This document shows, in pieces, positions 1-7,314 of a stretch of DNA of 33,920 nucleotides. Position 1 is the stretch's first letter; every line of letters begins with the position of its first letter. The translations under genes were made by a program, and so were the position numbers. Origin of the DNA: Bacteroidia bacterium (lineage in GTDB: Bacteria > Bacteroidota > Bacteroidia > SpSt-205); contig JANZYW010000016.1 of NCBI GenBank assembly GCA_026413325.1, positions 1 to 33,920 on the forward strand. Reading direction: 5' to 3'. The notes under the pieces are model-generated. The model was given only the letters and a program-made list of their open reading frames with translations, was not told the DNA's origin and made no database searches.

Positions 1-1025
1 AAATAGTATCGAACAACACTGGTGCCAGGGTTACTTACGATAGTGATACCTTCTAAGGAACCGTGATTTTCTGGGCCGACGATCTTCCCTCCTAACAATC
101 CTTGAGCTGTTCCGGTGCAGCTCGAATTTGTAAAAAGCTGAAATGGGCCTCCGACAGAGGCATCACCAGGGATAGCGGTTAGAGACTTGACACCTGTGGG
201 GTCATTGACCATCACTACCCACTGACCTGGTGGTAAGTCGATGTAGATACCCGTATACTGCATACAAGATGCATGACAACTACAACTCCCTGGGATAGTA
301 TAGGTACCAGGTTCCTGGGTACTCAGGATCGGATAGATATACCGCATGGGGGTCCATCGTGTCCCGTCCCAGTAGTAGTAGCCAGGGGTGACGGCATTGA
401 TCCCACCGCCAGCCGTAGCCGTATTGTAGACGAGCATGCGAGCGGTAGCAGCACCTCCCACGGGGCTCCAGGTATTGGCAGAGGTAAGGGCCACTTGCGG
501 GAGGAGCACCCCCTCTGTGCCGCTGCCTTGCACGTCTAACCGGCTTCCTACATGCGGAGTAGTGGTCCCAATTCCGACCCGTCCTACTTCGGTGACTCGC
601 ATTCGTTCGGTGTTGTTGGTTCGGATAACGAGGGGCTGCGCATCCGTAGTACCTAAGAAGTTTATCGCCGGATTAGTGCCGCTGTTGCCAATAAGGCGCC
701 AGAAGAGTCCGTTGCCGTTGTTCCAGGTCGGAAGGCCCCCTGTAATGGTGAGGATGTCTCCATTAGCACCAGGGCTAATCCAAACAGGAGGAACACCTGT
801 CCCTGCCGATCGGAGAAGGGCACCAGCCGCTCCAGGATTGTTTCCCGGCATAAAAGCCCCTTCCAAGCGCAGGTTCCCCTGTACGTGGAGCCGCTCTGTG
901 GGAGTAGAAGTGCCGATACCGACATTCTGAGCGTACAATACGGCCCAGGAGCCCCACAAAACGAGAGACACCCTTATCCTCTCATACGTTCTCTGTAACC
1001 GCCGGAAGTAATTGTTTATTTTCAT
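1..1025 (-). CDS. Secreted surface protein of Bacteroidota type, C-terminus outside the window
   Basis: An open frame runs on the minus strand from ATG at 1025 to the window edge without a stop (341 codons), so the gene is cut at its 3' end. Residues 1-32 look like a signal peptide: a basic n-region, a hydrophobic stretch near residues 19-31, and a likely cleavage at Ala32-Gln33 (LYA/QN), a common Bacteroidota junction. The mature part opens with NVGIGTSTPTERLHVQG and later has VGIGTTTP and LDVQGSGTEGVLLPQVALT. Such repeats are typical of large secreted or cell-surface proteins of this phylum, often type IX secretion cargo. A small cysteine cluster (CSCHASC) lies near residues 245-253. No enzymatic domain is seen. 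The start is fixed by a promoter whose -7 box ends 4 bases before the ATG. A phage tail-fibre origin was considered, but no phage genes are nearby. The sorting signal would be in the missing C-terminus, so export by type IX secretion is inferred. Confidence 0.8.
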   Translation of the reverse strand, partial: MKINNYFRRLQRTYERIRVSLVLWGSWAVLYAQNVGIGTSTPTERLHVQGNLRLEGAFMPGNNPGAAGALLRSAGTGVPPVWISPGANGDILTITGGLPTWNNGNGLFWRLIGNSGTNPAINFLGTTDAQPLVIRTNNTERMRVTEVGRVGIGTTTPHVGSRLDVQGSGTEGVLLPQVALTSANTWSPVGGAATARMLVYNTATAGGGINAVTPGYYYWDGTRWTPMRYIYPILSTQEPGTYTIPGSCSCHASCMQYTGIYIDLPPGQWVVMVNDPTGVKSLTAIPGDASVGGPFQLFTNSSCTGTAQGLLGGKIVGPENHGSLEGITIVSNPGTSVVRYY

Positions 1026-1029
1026 ATAA

Positions 1030-1062
1030 CAAAGTTAGGTAAAAAATCGGCATACACCCAAA
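1030..1062 (-). promoter_or_regulatory. Bacteroidota promoter of the surface protein gene
   Basis: On the minus strand TTTG (1062-1059) is followed after 21 bases by TAACTTTG (1037-1030). This matches the Bacteroidota -33/-7 consensus (TTG, about 19-21 bases, TAnnTTTG). Only TTAT separates the -7 box from the ATG at 1025, so the transcript would start at or within a few bases of the start codon. Confidence 0.75.
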
Positions 1063-1095
1063 TAGAAATGAGGGGTCTATCCTGTGTTATTCTTA

Positions 1096-1113
1096 ATCTG
1101 AGGCGCCTCAGAT
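1096..1113. promoter_or_regulatory. Perfect 18-bp palindrome, candidate operator
   Basis: ATCTGAGGCGCCTCAGAT is identical to its reverse complement over all 18 bases. It lies about 60 bp upstream of the -7 box of the surface protein gene, a position suited to a dimeric activator or repressor. There is no loop and no T-run, so it is a poor terminator. The binding factor is unknown. Confidence 0.4.
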
Positions 1114-1433
1114 ACCCTATCTCGTGCCCTTATTGGATATGAACTCGGCCTGCCTATCGATGGCCGGATTTCTCGAAGTGAAGACCGCGATTTGGAAGCA
1201 AAAAGAAGCAAAACCTCCTCGGCAGAAGAGTGCTTTTGGGAGGAAGGCCATCTATGTTGAGGGAAGATGCCCTGTATGCATTGTGCTCTTCAAAACACCT
1301 ATAGAGACGCAGACGTGCGAGGACTGAGCTTGCCTCAGGAAGTCGCGCTACCGAAAAGAGAGACTGCTGTGGGACGGTGAGCAAGAAGGGGAGAATTCTC
1401 TTCTTAGGGTGGGCAGAGGGGAGGTTAGGGATA

Positions 1434-1457
1434 CGGTTAGAGGTATCTTTCTAACCG
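1434..1457. repeat. Inverted repeat, 8-bp arms with 8-base loop
   Basis: CGGTTAGA (1434-1441) and TCTAACCG (1450-1457) are perfectly complementary across an 8-base spacer. A second GGTTAG copy lies just upstream (1423-1428), so an alternative pairing with CTAACC is possible. No T-run follows on either strand. Function is unknown. Confidence 0.45.
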
Positions 1458-1713
1458 ATGGTGCAAAGTAGGTCGTCCTAATCTACTCTAAAGGGGGAAA
1501 AATGTTCCCTCCTCGGTGTAAGCAGAAAGAGATCTCTTCGGCACTTTCAGGAATCAGGGGCATAGAGGACTCCCTGCGGGCCGCGGATCCTTAAGAGAGA
1601 GCGCCCCGTATGATAGGGCGTATTTACTTCTCTTAGTTGGAAAAGGCCTCTCTCGATTTGTGAGGGTTGCCTTACAGTGCGCTCCGGTAGGCTCCAGGTG
1701 TATCATTCTGCTC

Positions 1714-2934
1714 TCAGGCAGAAGGACGTGCCGGTAGTCCTAAGAGCAAGTCGAGCCATCCCAGGAGTTCTTGTTCGGCCAGTTCTGGTGAGAGCCTTTC
1801 GATGCAGGGTACGGGTTTCTGGTGCGATAGTTGGTATCCACAGTGCCATCCGCAGCCGAAGCAGGACATCTTATGCGTTAGAACCTTCATTGGAAAGGGC
1901 GTTTGAACAGGATAGGGGATAAAGCGCCCCCAATGTCCTCCACCTGCTATCAGCAGGGTAGGTACGCCCATCGTGGCGGCGATGTGAGTGAGACCTGTCT
2001 CGGGCCCTACGACTAAGAATGCTTTTATCACTTTTTCGGCCGCTTCAGTCAGAGAATGCTTTCCGCAGAGGTTTTTGTAGGTGATGGGTTTCAGGTAAGG
2101 TTCTAACGCCTCGGCGACAGCTGTTTCCTTATCAGTACCTACGGCGTAAATGGGGAGTCCAAGCCGTCGCTGGAGCGTCTGGAGAAGGCGAGCCAGGAGA
2201 GGCACTGGCGGCACTCTATAACTTCTACCCGTTCCCAGGAGAAGGATGATGTAAGGCTCCCCGTTTGGGGTTGTTTGCCACTGGTCCCGAAGGTGGACGT
2301 ACACAGAGAGGTCGAGTTTATCTAAGGCCAAGGTATGAAGCCAGTGCTGGTATCGTACCCACTCGTGAGCAAGTGGTGAAAGGGAAGAGGGGAGAAGCTT
2401 TTCATAGAGGTGGCGGTCGATCCATCGGCTGAGAAGGAGCGGTTCGGCTGTGGCAGGGTCTCTTTCCCAGGCGATACGACTCTGGGTGGGGATGCTCCAG
2501 GCAAGCAGGTCTTCTACCACGATGCGTCTCGTATAGGTAGTTTGCCAGAGTACCTCTGGAGGAGGAAGCTGTCGGATGAGCTCGGAAAGGATACTTCGTC
2601 TGTAAGCGGATTTGTGACGGAAAAGAACAGGGTCCACGGGAAGGACGTCCAGAAAAAGGTTTGTCCTTTGAGCGAGTTCTTTCCACAGAGGATTGGCGAT
2701 GAGAACGAAAGGCTTGTCGGGAAAGGCTTTCTTGAGGGAGGCTACAAATGGCAGCCACAGCCAGAAGTCGCCCAGTCCGTCTAAGCGAAGGAATACATGA
2801 TAGGGTACCCCCTTGGCAGCACGCCTGGGGCGGCCTACCCACTTCATCCCTTCTATGAGGGCCAAGGTACTCCGCGCTGCTACCTTTCCCCTCCACAGGG
2901 CTTTTTGGACTCCCTGGCGAAGGGTAAAAAGCAT
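1714..2934 (-). CDS. Glycosyltransferase family 9 (heptosyltransferase-like)
   Basis: This 406-residue protein has the GT9 layout. The N-terminal Rossmann domain holds LDGLGDFWLWLPFVASLKKAFP at about residues 51-72, the variant of the family's RxxxxGD acceptor-side motif. The C-terminal donor domain holds LLLGTGRSYR (residues 231-240) and the nucleotide-sugar site VVGPETGLTHIAATMGVPT (about 308-326). A cysteine-rich stretch CFGCGWHC (358-365), with another Cys at 377, is seen in some Bacteroidota GT9 proteins. The family transfers sugars, classically ADP-heptose, to the LPS core on the cytoplasmic face of the inner membrane; the sugar here is not predictable. ATG follows the hpd stop by one base, so it is the third gene of the hmgA-hpd operon. 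That is an unusual partner for tyrosine breakdown and may only reflect compact gene packing. Confidence 0.85.
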   Translation of the reverse strand: MLFTLRQGVQKALWRGKVAARSTLALIEGMKWVGRPRRAAKGVPYHVFLRLDGLGDFWLWLPFVASLKKAFPDKPFVLIANPLWKELAQRTNLFLDVLPVDPVLFRHKSAYRRSILSELIRQLPPPEVLWQTTYTRRIVVEDLLAWSIPTQSRIAWERDPATAEPLLLSRWIDRHLYEKLLPSSLSPLAHEWVRYQHWLHTLALDKLDLSVYVHLRDQWQTTPNGEPYIILLLGTGRSYRVPPVPLLARLLQTLQRRLGLPIYAVGTDKETAVAEALEPYLKPITYKNLCGKHSLTEAAEKVIKAFLVVGPETGLTHIAATMGVPTLLIAGGGHWGRFIPYPVQTPFPMKVLTHKMSCFGCGWHCGYQLSHQKPVPCIERLSPELAEQELLGWLDLLLGLPARPSA

Positions 2935-2935
2935 A

Positions 2936-4066
2936 TTAGAGGTTACCCCGTCGAGCTTGCTCGCGCTCTATCGCTTCAAACAGCGCTTTGAAGTTGCCTT
3001 TCCCGAAAGATTTGGCCCCTTTCCGCTGGATGATTTCATAAAAGACCGTCGGGCGGTCCTGGACGGGTTTCGTAAAAATTTGCAGGAGATACCCTTCCTC
3101 ATCTCGGTCTACCAAGATACCCAGCTCCGATAGCACTTCCAGCGGTTCGTCGATAGCACCTACTCGTTCCAACACGGTCTCATAATACGCTTTAGGTGTT
3201 TCTAAGAACTCCACGCCTCGCCGACGGAGCTCTCGTACCGTATATATGATGTCATCCGTAGCCAGGGCTATGTGCTGGACACCTTGACCGTGGTAAAACT
3301 CCAGATACTCCTCTATCTGAGATTTTCTACGGCCCTGAGCAGGCTCGTTGATAGGAAACTTAATGTAGCCATTTCCGTTAGCCATCACTTTGCTCATGAG
3401 AGCGGAGTACTCTGTAGAAATATCTTTGTCATCGAAGGAGACCAGCTGTTTGAAGCCCATCACATCCCGGTAGAATGCCACATATTGGAGCATCTCGCCG
3501 AGATATACATTCCCTACACAGTGGTCGACGTACTTGAAACCGACAGGCTCACTCTGCCCAAAGCCGCGCCACGGGATAAAGCCCGGAAGGAAATCTCCTT
3601 TATAGTTTTTTCGTTCTACAAATAGGTGCACGGTGTCACCGTATGTGTGAATGCCAGATAGGATGACGGCTCCCTTCTCATCCTCCAGTCGAGTGGGAGG
3701 TAAGAAGGATTTCCCGCCCCTTCGAGTCGTCTCTTCATAGGCCTTCGTCGCATCCTCTACCCATAAGGCTAACACTCGAACGCCATCCCCGTGCCGATAA
3801 ATGTGATCAGCGATAAAGTTTCCAGGATGATACGGGGTAGTAAGGACGAGGGTGACCTTGCCTTGTCGGAGGACGTAACTGGCGGCTTCTCGGTAGCCGG
3901 TTTCTAACCCGCGATAGGCCAAGGGCTGAAAACCGAAAGCATGCTGATAGAAGTAGGCAGACTGTTTGGCGTTCCCCACATAAAACTCGATGAAATCGGT
4001 CCCCAAAATGGGAAGGAAGTCGGCTGTTTCCGGCACGGTAGAAAGTATTTCTGTCGTGGTACTCAT
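2936..4066 (-). CDS. hpd: 4-hydroxyphenylpyruvate dioxygenase
   Basis: The enzyme converts 4-hydroxyphenylpyruvate, CO2-releasing and O2-dependent, to homogentisate in tyrosine breakdown. The 376-residue length is normal for bacterial HPPD. Two vicinal-oxygen-chelate (glyoxalase-fold) domains are visible. The C-terminal one carries the Fe(II) ligands His182 (YVDHCVGN), His265 (GVQHIAL) and Glu344 (FYEIIQR), and the C-terminal gate-helix region [19 protein letters not shown] is intact. I place the start at ATG 4066, two bases after the hmgA stop (TGA at 4071-4069). An in-frame TTG at 4072 overlaps that stop and is less likely. The product is the substrate of the enzyme encoded just upstream, so the pair forms a coherent homogentisate module. 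No own promoter is seen; transcription should come from the hmgA promoter. Confidence 0.96.
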   Translation of the reverse strand: MSTTTEILSTVPETADFLPILGTDFIEFYVGNAKQSAYFYQHAFGFQPLAYRGLETGYREAASYVLRQGKVTLVLTTPYHPGNFIADHIYRHGDGVRVLALWVEDATKAYEETTRRGGKSFLPPTRLEDEKGAVILSGIHTYGDTVHLFVERKNYKGDFLPGFIPWRGFGQSEPVGFKYVDHCVGNVYLGEMLQYVAFYRDVMGFKQLVSFDDKDISTEYSALMSKVMANGNGYIKFPINEPAQGRRKSQIEEYLEFYHGQGVQHIALATDDIIYTVRELRRRGVEFLETPKAYYETVLERVGAIDEPLEVLSELGILVDRDEEGYLLQIFTKPVQDRPTVFYEIIQRKGAKSFGKGNFKALFEAIEREQARRGNL

Positions 4067-4068
4067 AG

Positions 4069-5247
4069 TCAAGCGGTTTTTTCCGTTTCAGGTATCCAGC
4101 TGAGGTAATAATCGGAAACTTCTATCGATAAGGCTGCAGGTGTAAGCATCAGAGGTCGGAAGGTATCTACCATTACGGCAAGTTCTTTGGTTTCTTTCGC
4201 CCCGATGCTCTTCTCCACTGCACCTGGATGAGGCCCGTGGGGGATGCCCATCGGATGGAGGGTAATCATCCCTCTTTCGACGTGTTTTCGGCTCATAAAC
4301 TCTCCCTCTACGTAGTACAAGACCTCGTCGGAATCGACATTGCTATGGTTGTATGGAGCGGGGATAGCAAGGGGGTGGTAATCATAGAGGCGAGGCACAA
4401 AGGAGCATACCACGAACTGGCGAGCTTCGTAGGTTTGGTGTACGGGTGGGGGTTGATGGACCCGGCCAGTGATGGGCTCAAAGTCGTGGATCGAAAACGC
4501 ATACGGGTATAAGCAACCATCCCATCCTACGAAGTCAAATGGATGAGAGCCCAGCCAATAGTGAAATAGTTCTCCTCGCTTCTTCAGCTTGACTAAAAAC
4601 TCACCTGTCTCATAGTGCGTCTCTAAGTCGGTAGGGGGTCGAAGGTCACGTTCACAGAAGGGAGAGTGCTCCATCAGCTGGCCGTATTCATTCATATACC
4701 TTTTAGGGAAGCGAAGCGCTCCGCAATACGACTCGATGATGAAGAGGCGATTTTGGGGGGTGTCAAAGTGAAACTGATAAATGGTACCCCGCGGGATATG
4801 CAAGTAGTCCCCTGGTCCAAATCGGATTTTCCCAAAGCCTGTTCGCAGCTCCCCTGTGCCTTCATGAACGAAAATCAACTCATCGGCTGAAGCATTCTTG
4901 TAGAAATAATCTGAGAAGCCCTGGGTAGGAGCTGCTAAAGAGAGATGAACGTCGTCGTTAAAGAGGACAACTGTTCGGCTCTCCAGATAGTCTGCAGCCG
5001 GTTGGACTTGAAAGCCTCTAAAAGCCCGATGGCGCATGTTGTTGGGAATCGCAGCTTGGGGACGAAGGTCGTGGGTCTGCTCTTCGACCCCTCGCACGAG
5101 TGTGGGAGGGTGTACGTGATAAACCAGACTGTATAGATCAGAAAAGCCCTCCGTACTGATGAGCTCTTCAGCGAAGAGCTTTCCATTATTTCGAAACTGG
5201 GTGTGTCTCTTGTGAGGTACCTGGCCTAAGCGCACATAATATGGCAT
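4069..5247 (-). CDS. hmgA: Homogentisate 1,2-dioxygenase
   Basis: This Fe(II) enzyme opens the homogentisate ring to maleylacetoacetate, the step after Hpd. The protein is 392 residues from [19 protein letters not shown], which matches the start of bacterial homologues. The open frame extends 50 codons further upstream to 5397, but that part has no family similarity and the promoter lies inside it. The metal-site region is preserved: [16 protein letters not shown] and [19 protein letters not shown], with candidate ligands in the HSN, DEVLYY and PHGPHPG motifs. It is the first gene of an operon with hpd (2-base gap) and a GT9 glycosyltransferase. The maleylacetoacetate isomerase and fumarylacetoacetase needed to finish the pathway are not in this window. 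Confidence 0.95.
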   Translation of the reverse strand: MPYYVRLGQVPHKRHTQFRNNGKLFAEELISTEGFSDLYSLVYHVHPPTLVRGVEEQTHDLRPQAAIPNNMRHRAFRGFQVQPAADYLESRTVVLFNDDVHLSLAAPTQGFSDYFYKNASADELIFVHEGTGELRTGFGKIRFGPGDYLHIPRGTIYQFHFDTPQNRLFIIESYCGALRFPKRYMNEYGQLMEHSPFCERDLRPPTDLETHYETGEFLVKLKKRGELFHYWLGSHPFDFVGWDGCLYPYAFSIHDFEPITGRVHQPPPVHQTYEARQFVVCSFVPRLYDYHPLAIPAPYNHSNVDSDEVLYYVEGEFMSRKHVERGMITLHPMGIPHGPHPGAVEKSIGAKETKELAVMVDTFRPLMLTPAALSIEVSDYYLSWIPETEKTA

Positions 5248-5251
5248 ATAG

Positions 5252-5283
5252 CAAAGGTAAAGAAGGTTTCTTAGATTCGCAAA
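5252..5283 (-). promoter_or_regulatory. Promoter of the hmgA-hpd-GT9 operon
   Basis: On the minus strand TTTG (5283-5280) is followed after 20 bases by TACCTTTG (5259-5252). CTAT then leads directly into ATG at 5247. Both elements match the Bacteroidota consensus, and the short distance predicts a leaderless mRNA. This site decides the hmgA start in favour of 5247. Confidence 0.8.
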
Positions 5284-5348
5284 CGGTCGTTCGGATTTCG
5301 TAGGAAAAAGTGTTTCTCCGCCAGGAGCCCGAATGCAGAGAAACTCAA

Positions 5349-5356
5349 TATCTTTG
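5349..5356 (+). promoter_or_regulatory. -7 box of the FkbM methyltransferase gene
   Basis: TATCTTTG fits TAnnTTTG and ends 5 bases before ATG at 5362. No clear TTG lies at the -33 spacing, so it is weaker than the divergent hmgA promoter about 70 bases away. Confidence 0.55.
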
Positions 5357-5361
5357 TCCAA

Positions 5362-6357
5362 ATGTTGATCAAAAAAATTATCAAGCAAGCAGTTCAAATC
5401 CTGCAGTCCTATGGCATGCTAAAAGATACAGGTGAGAAGAGTTTCATTAGAAGGCTTCTTAGAGTAGATTATCTTATTAAGAATAGAAAGAATGCTCGGC
5501 AGATTATCCCCTCTTTCTGGCGTACCTGCTGGCGAGTGTTGCGCGGGGATATCCGTCATACTGTTTGCTTACCCCATCCTGTGGAGATGGATATTCTTCC
5601 TTCGAATTTAGCAGCGCTTGTGAAGCTCTGGGGGGCATACCCTCTCTCCGAAATCATTCCTTCTGAGAACCGTCTCGTGTGGCAGATTGCCCCCGGTGTA
5701 CGATTGCCAACCCAGACGGATAGGGGATTTGATATACCCATCCTCTACGAAGTGTTCATACAGAAGCAATATGGTTTTAGGTATGAAGGGTTACAGGTGC
5801 TCGATGTTGGAGGCTATAAGGGAGAGTCCGCGCTCTTTTTTCTCTTGCAGGGGGCAAAATCGGTCGTCTCCGTAGAACCGTTTCCACCCGCCGTAGAACA
5901 TATTCGTACTCTTCTGGTACAGAATGGTCTCGTAGATCGCGTACGATTGTTTCCTGTCGCAATAGGATTAAGAGAGGGAGAAGGAAACTTACTTGTTTCT
6001 CACGAGGATCTACAGTCTAATATTTTGGAAGCAGAGCGACTTGGCGAGGTTCCTTCTACCTTCTCCGAGCAGGTAAGAGTACCTGTTTGGACTTTTGAAC
6101 GGCTTCTCCAGGAAATCGGATGGGAAACGGTCGATGTGGCTAAACTCGACTGTGAGGGGTGTGAGTATGCGATTGTACTCCATACCCCAGAAGCTACTCT
6201 CAAGCGGGTTCATGTGTGGATTATGGAGTTTCATGCTGGGGCAGAGCCGCTCGTAAGCCGCTTTCGGCAAATGGGGTATGAAGTCTTCTTTGAGGAACGT
6301 CCGGATAGGATGGGTACCCTTAGGGCTTGGAAGCCAGGAGCGAGAATCCCTTGGTAA
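5362..6357 (+). CDS. FkbM family SAM-dependent methyltransferase
   Basis: The protein has 331 residues. The first 120 show no motif I recognise. From about residue 145 it has the Rossmann methyltransferase core of the FkbM family: motif I VLDVGGYKGESALFF (about 147-161), the acidic motif SVEPFPPAVEHIRTLL, and VAKLDCEGCEYAIV, the FkbM signature around KxDxEG. FkbM proteins O-methylate sugars or secondary metabolites, often surface glycans; the substrate here cannot be read. The ATG is preceded by a -7 box 5 bases away. The first 50 codons are clearly richer in A/T (many AAA, ATT, AGA) than the rest, which may keep the 5' end of a leaderless mRNA unstructured or may reflect a distinct origin. 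trmB follows after 9 bases, so the two are probably cotranscribed. Confidence 0.85.
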   Translation: MLIKKIIKQAVQILQSYGMLKDTGEKSFIRRLLRVDYLIKNRKNARQIIPSFWRTCWRVLRGDIRHTVCLPHPVEMDILPSNLAALVKLWGAYPLSEIIPSENRLVWQIAPGVRLPTQTDRGFDIPILYEVFIQKQYGFRYEGLQVLDVGGYKGESALFFLLQGAKSVVSVEPFPPAVEHIRTLLVQNGLVDRVRLFPVAIGLREGEGNLLVSHEDLQSNILEAERLGEVPSTFSEQVRVPVWTFERLLQEIGWETVDVAKLDCEGCEYAIVLHTPEATLKRVHVWIMEFHAGAEPLVSRFRQMGYEVFFEERPDRMGTLRAWKPGARIPW

Positions 6358-6366
6358 CTTCGAGGT

Positions 6367-7023
6367 GTGATAGGGAAAATCGAAAAAAGACGTCGCTTCC
6401 GAGAGAGTACACGAGCCCTAATGATGGAGCATCTTCCCTGGCCTGGGGCCTGGAGGACCTCTTGGGGCTTTCCTCCGACCGCTCCTCTTATCTTAGAGGT
6501 GGGATGTGGGAAAGGGGAGTTTGCGGTATATCTCGCCCAGCGTCGCCCTGATGCACTGGTTATCGCCATAGATCGGCGTGCAGATAGGTTGGCCACCGGC
6601 TGTGCGCTTGCCGAGAAAGCGCTCATTTCCAATGTCTTTTTTGGTCAAGTGGATGCCCTCATTTTAGAGACTCTTTTCGCACCCGGGGAGATAGATATTC
6701 TTTGGCTTAATTATCCGGATCCTTATCCAAAACGGCGCCATGAAAAACATCGTCTGGTTCATCCCCGATTTATTCGACAGTATCAGCAGCTGCTTTCTGT
6801 AAAGGGGCGGCTCTATTTTCGCACAGATGCTCCGTTTTTATACACTTATGCGTTAGAACGACTCAGGGATGCCCAGTGGATTATCTATAAGGCTACCCCT
6901 GATTTGCAGCTGGGAGAAGGACCAGCAGAGGCCCATTTTGAAACCGAATTCCGGCGAAGAAAAGGGGGTACGATCCATTATATAGAGGCGGCCCCACCGC
7001 AAACTACTTTTCTCTCTGAGTAA
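6367..7023 (+). CDS. trmB: tRNA (guanine-N7-)-methyltransferase
   Basis: TrmB methylates G46 in the variable loop of tRNAs using S-adenosylmethionine, in the cytoplasm. The 218-residue protein has the SAM motif LILEVGCGKGEFAVYLA (about 41-57), the acidic end AIDRRADRL, and the family signature NYPDPYPKRRHEKHRL (115-130), equivalent to the usual NFPDPWPKKRH-K-RL. The C-terminal ETEFRRRKGGTIHYIEA (about 192-208) is the usual TrmB end (TxFE-xG--I). The start is GTG at 6367, 9 bases after the FkbM stop. The next in-frame ATGs (residues 19-20) would remove a basic N-terminal helix, so GTG is preferred but not certain. Confidence 0.93.
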   Translation: MIGKIEKRRRFRESTRALMMEHLPWPGAWRTSWGFPPTAPLILEVGCGKGEFAVYLAQRRPDALVIAIDRRADRLATGCALAEKALISNVFFGQVDALILETLFAPGEIDILWLNYPDPYPKRRHEKHRLVHPRFIRQYQQLLSVKGRLYFRTDAPFLYTYALERLRDAQWIIYKATPDLQLGEGPAEAHFETEFRRRKGGTIHYIEAAPPQTTFLSE

Positions 7024-7281
7024 AAATCCCTGTCTTCGTGCCCAGTATGGAATGTTCAGCTGCTTCTCTAATGAGGAGTCGTTCTTTTCCCCCGTCTGAA
7101 TCCCCGATATCTGGAGTGAAGTGCTGTCAAAAGCTCCCTGGCACAAGGAGAGCTCTCTTCAAGGTCTGATAGGTGGCAGTGGCATCGGTTGGGGGATAAA
7201 AAGCTTTCTGGAATCTAAAAGGTCTTGAAAACACGAGCAGAAGCCTGCTTGAAAGGCTTCCCTTCTTTTTCTCAAAATCGC

Positions 7282-7289
7282 TACCTTTG
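7282..7289 (+). promoter_or_regulatory. -7 box of the OmpA/TPR lipoprotein gene
   Basis: TACCTTTG lies 25 bases before ATG 7315, so this mRNA should have a short leader, unlike most other genes here. There is no TTG at the expected -33 distance. The rest of the 291-base gap after trmB (7024-7314) shows no gene and no clear terminator. Confidence 0.55.
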
Positions 7290-7314
7290 CGGCAGAACTT
7301 GAAACACCACGCTT

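Larger units (their letters stand above)
1026..1713. other. Gene-poor stretch with several inverted repeats
   Basis: These 690 bases lie between two minus-strand genes. Short open frames at 1124-1327 (+) and 1154-1384 (-) have no recognisable domain and no promoter of the type used elsewhere in the window, so I do not call them genes. The stretch holds the promoter of the gene to its left, an 18-bp perfect palindrome (1096-1113), GAGAATTCTC (1391-1400), an 8-bp stem-loop (1434-1457), AAGAGATCTCTT (1527-1538) and a nested pair of stems at 1592-1635. In that pair the outer stem is TAAGAGA/TCTCTTA and the inner stem is CGCCC/GGGCG. It could be the 3' untranslated region of the hmgA-hpd-GT9 transcript plus operators, or contain a structured RNA. 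No clear terminator with a T-run was found. Confidence 0.5.

Noticed and set aside
273-930. Plus-strand open frames opposite the surface protein gene
   Set aside because: The minus-strand frame is open across the whole region, has a signal peptide, recognisable repeats and a promoter; the plus-strand frames are shadows.
1-1025. Surface protein as a prophage tail fibre
   Set aside because: The VGIGT-TP style can occur in fibres, but a signal peptide is present and no phage genes are nearby.
1124-1384. Short open frames on both strands (67 and 76 codons) in the left intergenic stretch
   Set aside because: They overlap each other, have no domain or -7 box, and codon use does not resemble the real genes.
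5248-5397. N-terminal extension of hmgA by 50 codons
   Set aside because: The extension has no family similarity, overlaps the divergent gene, and contains the promoter that ends 4 bases before ATG 5247.
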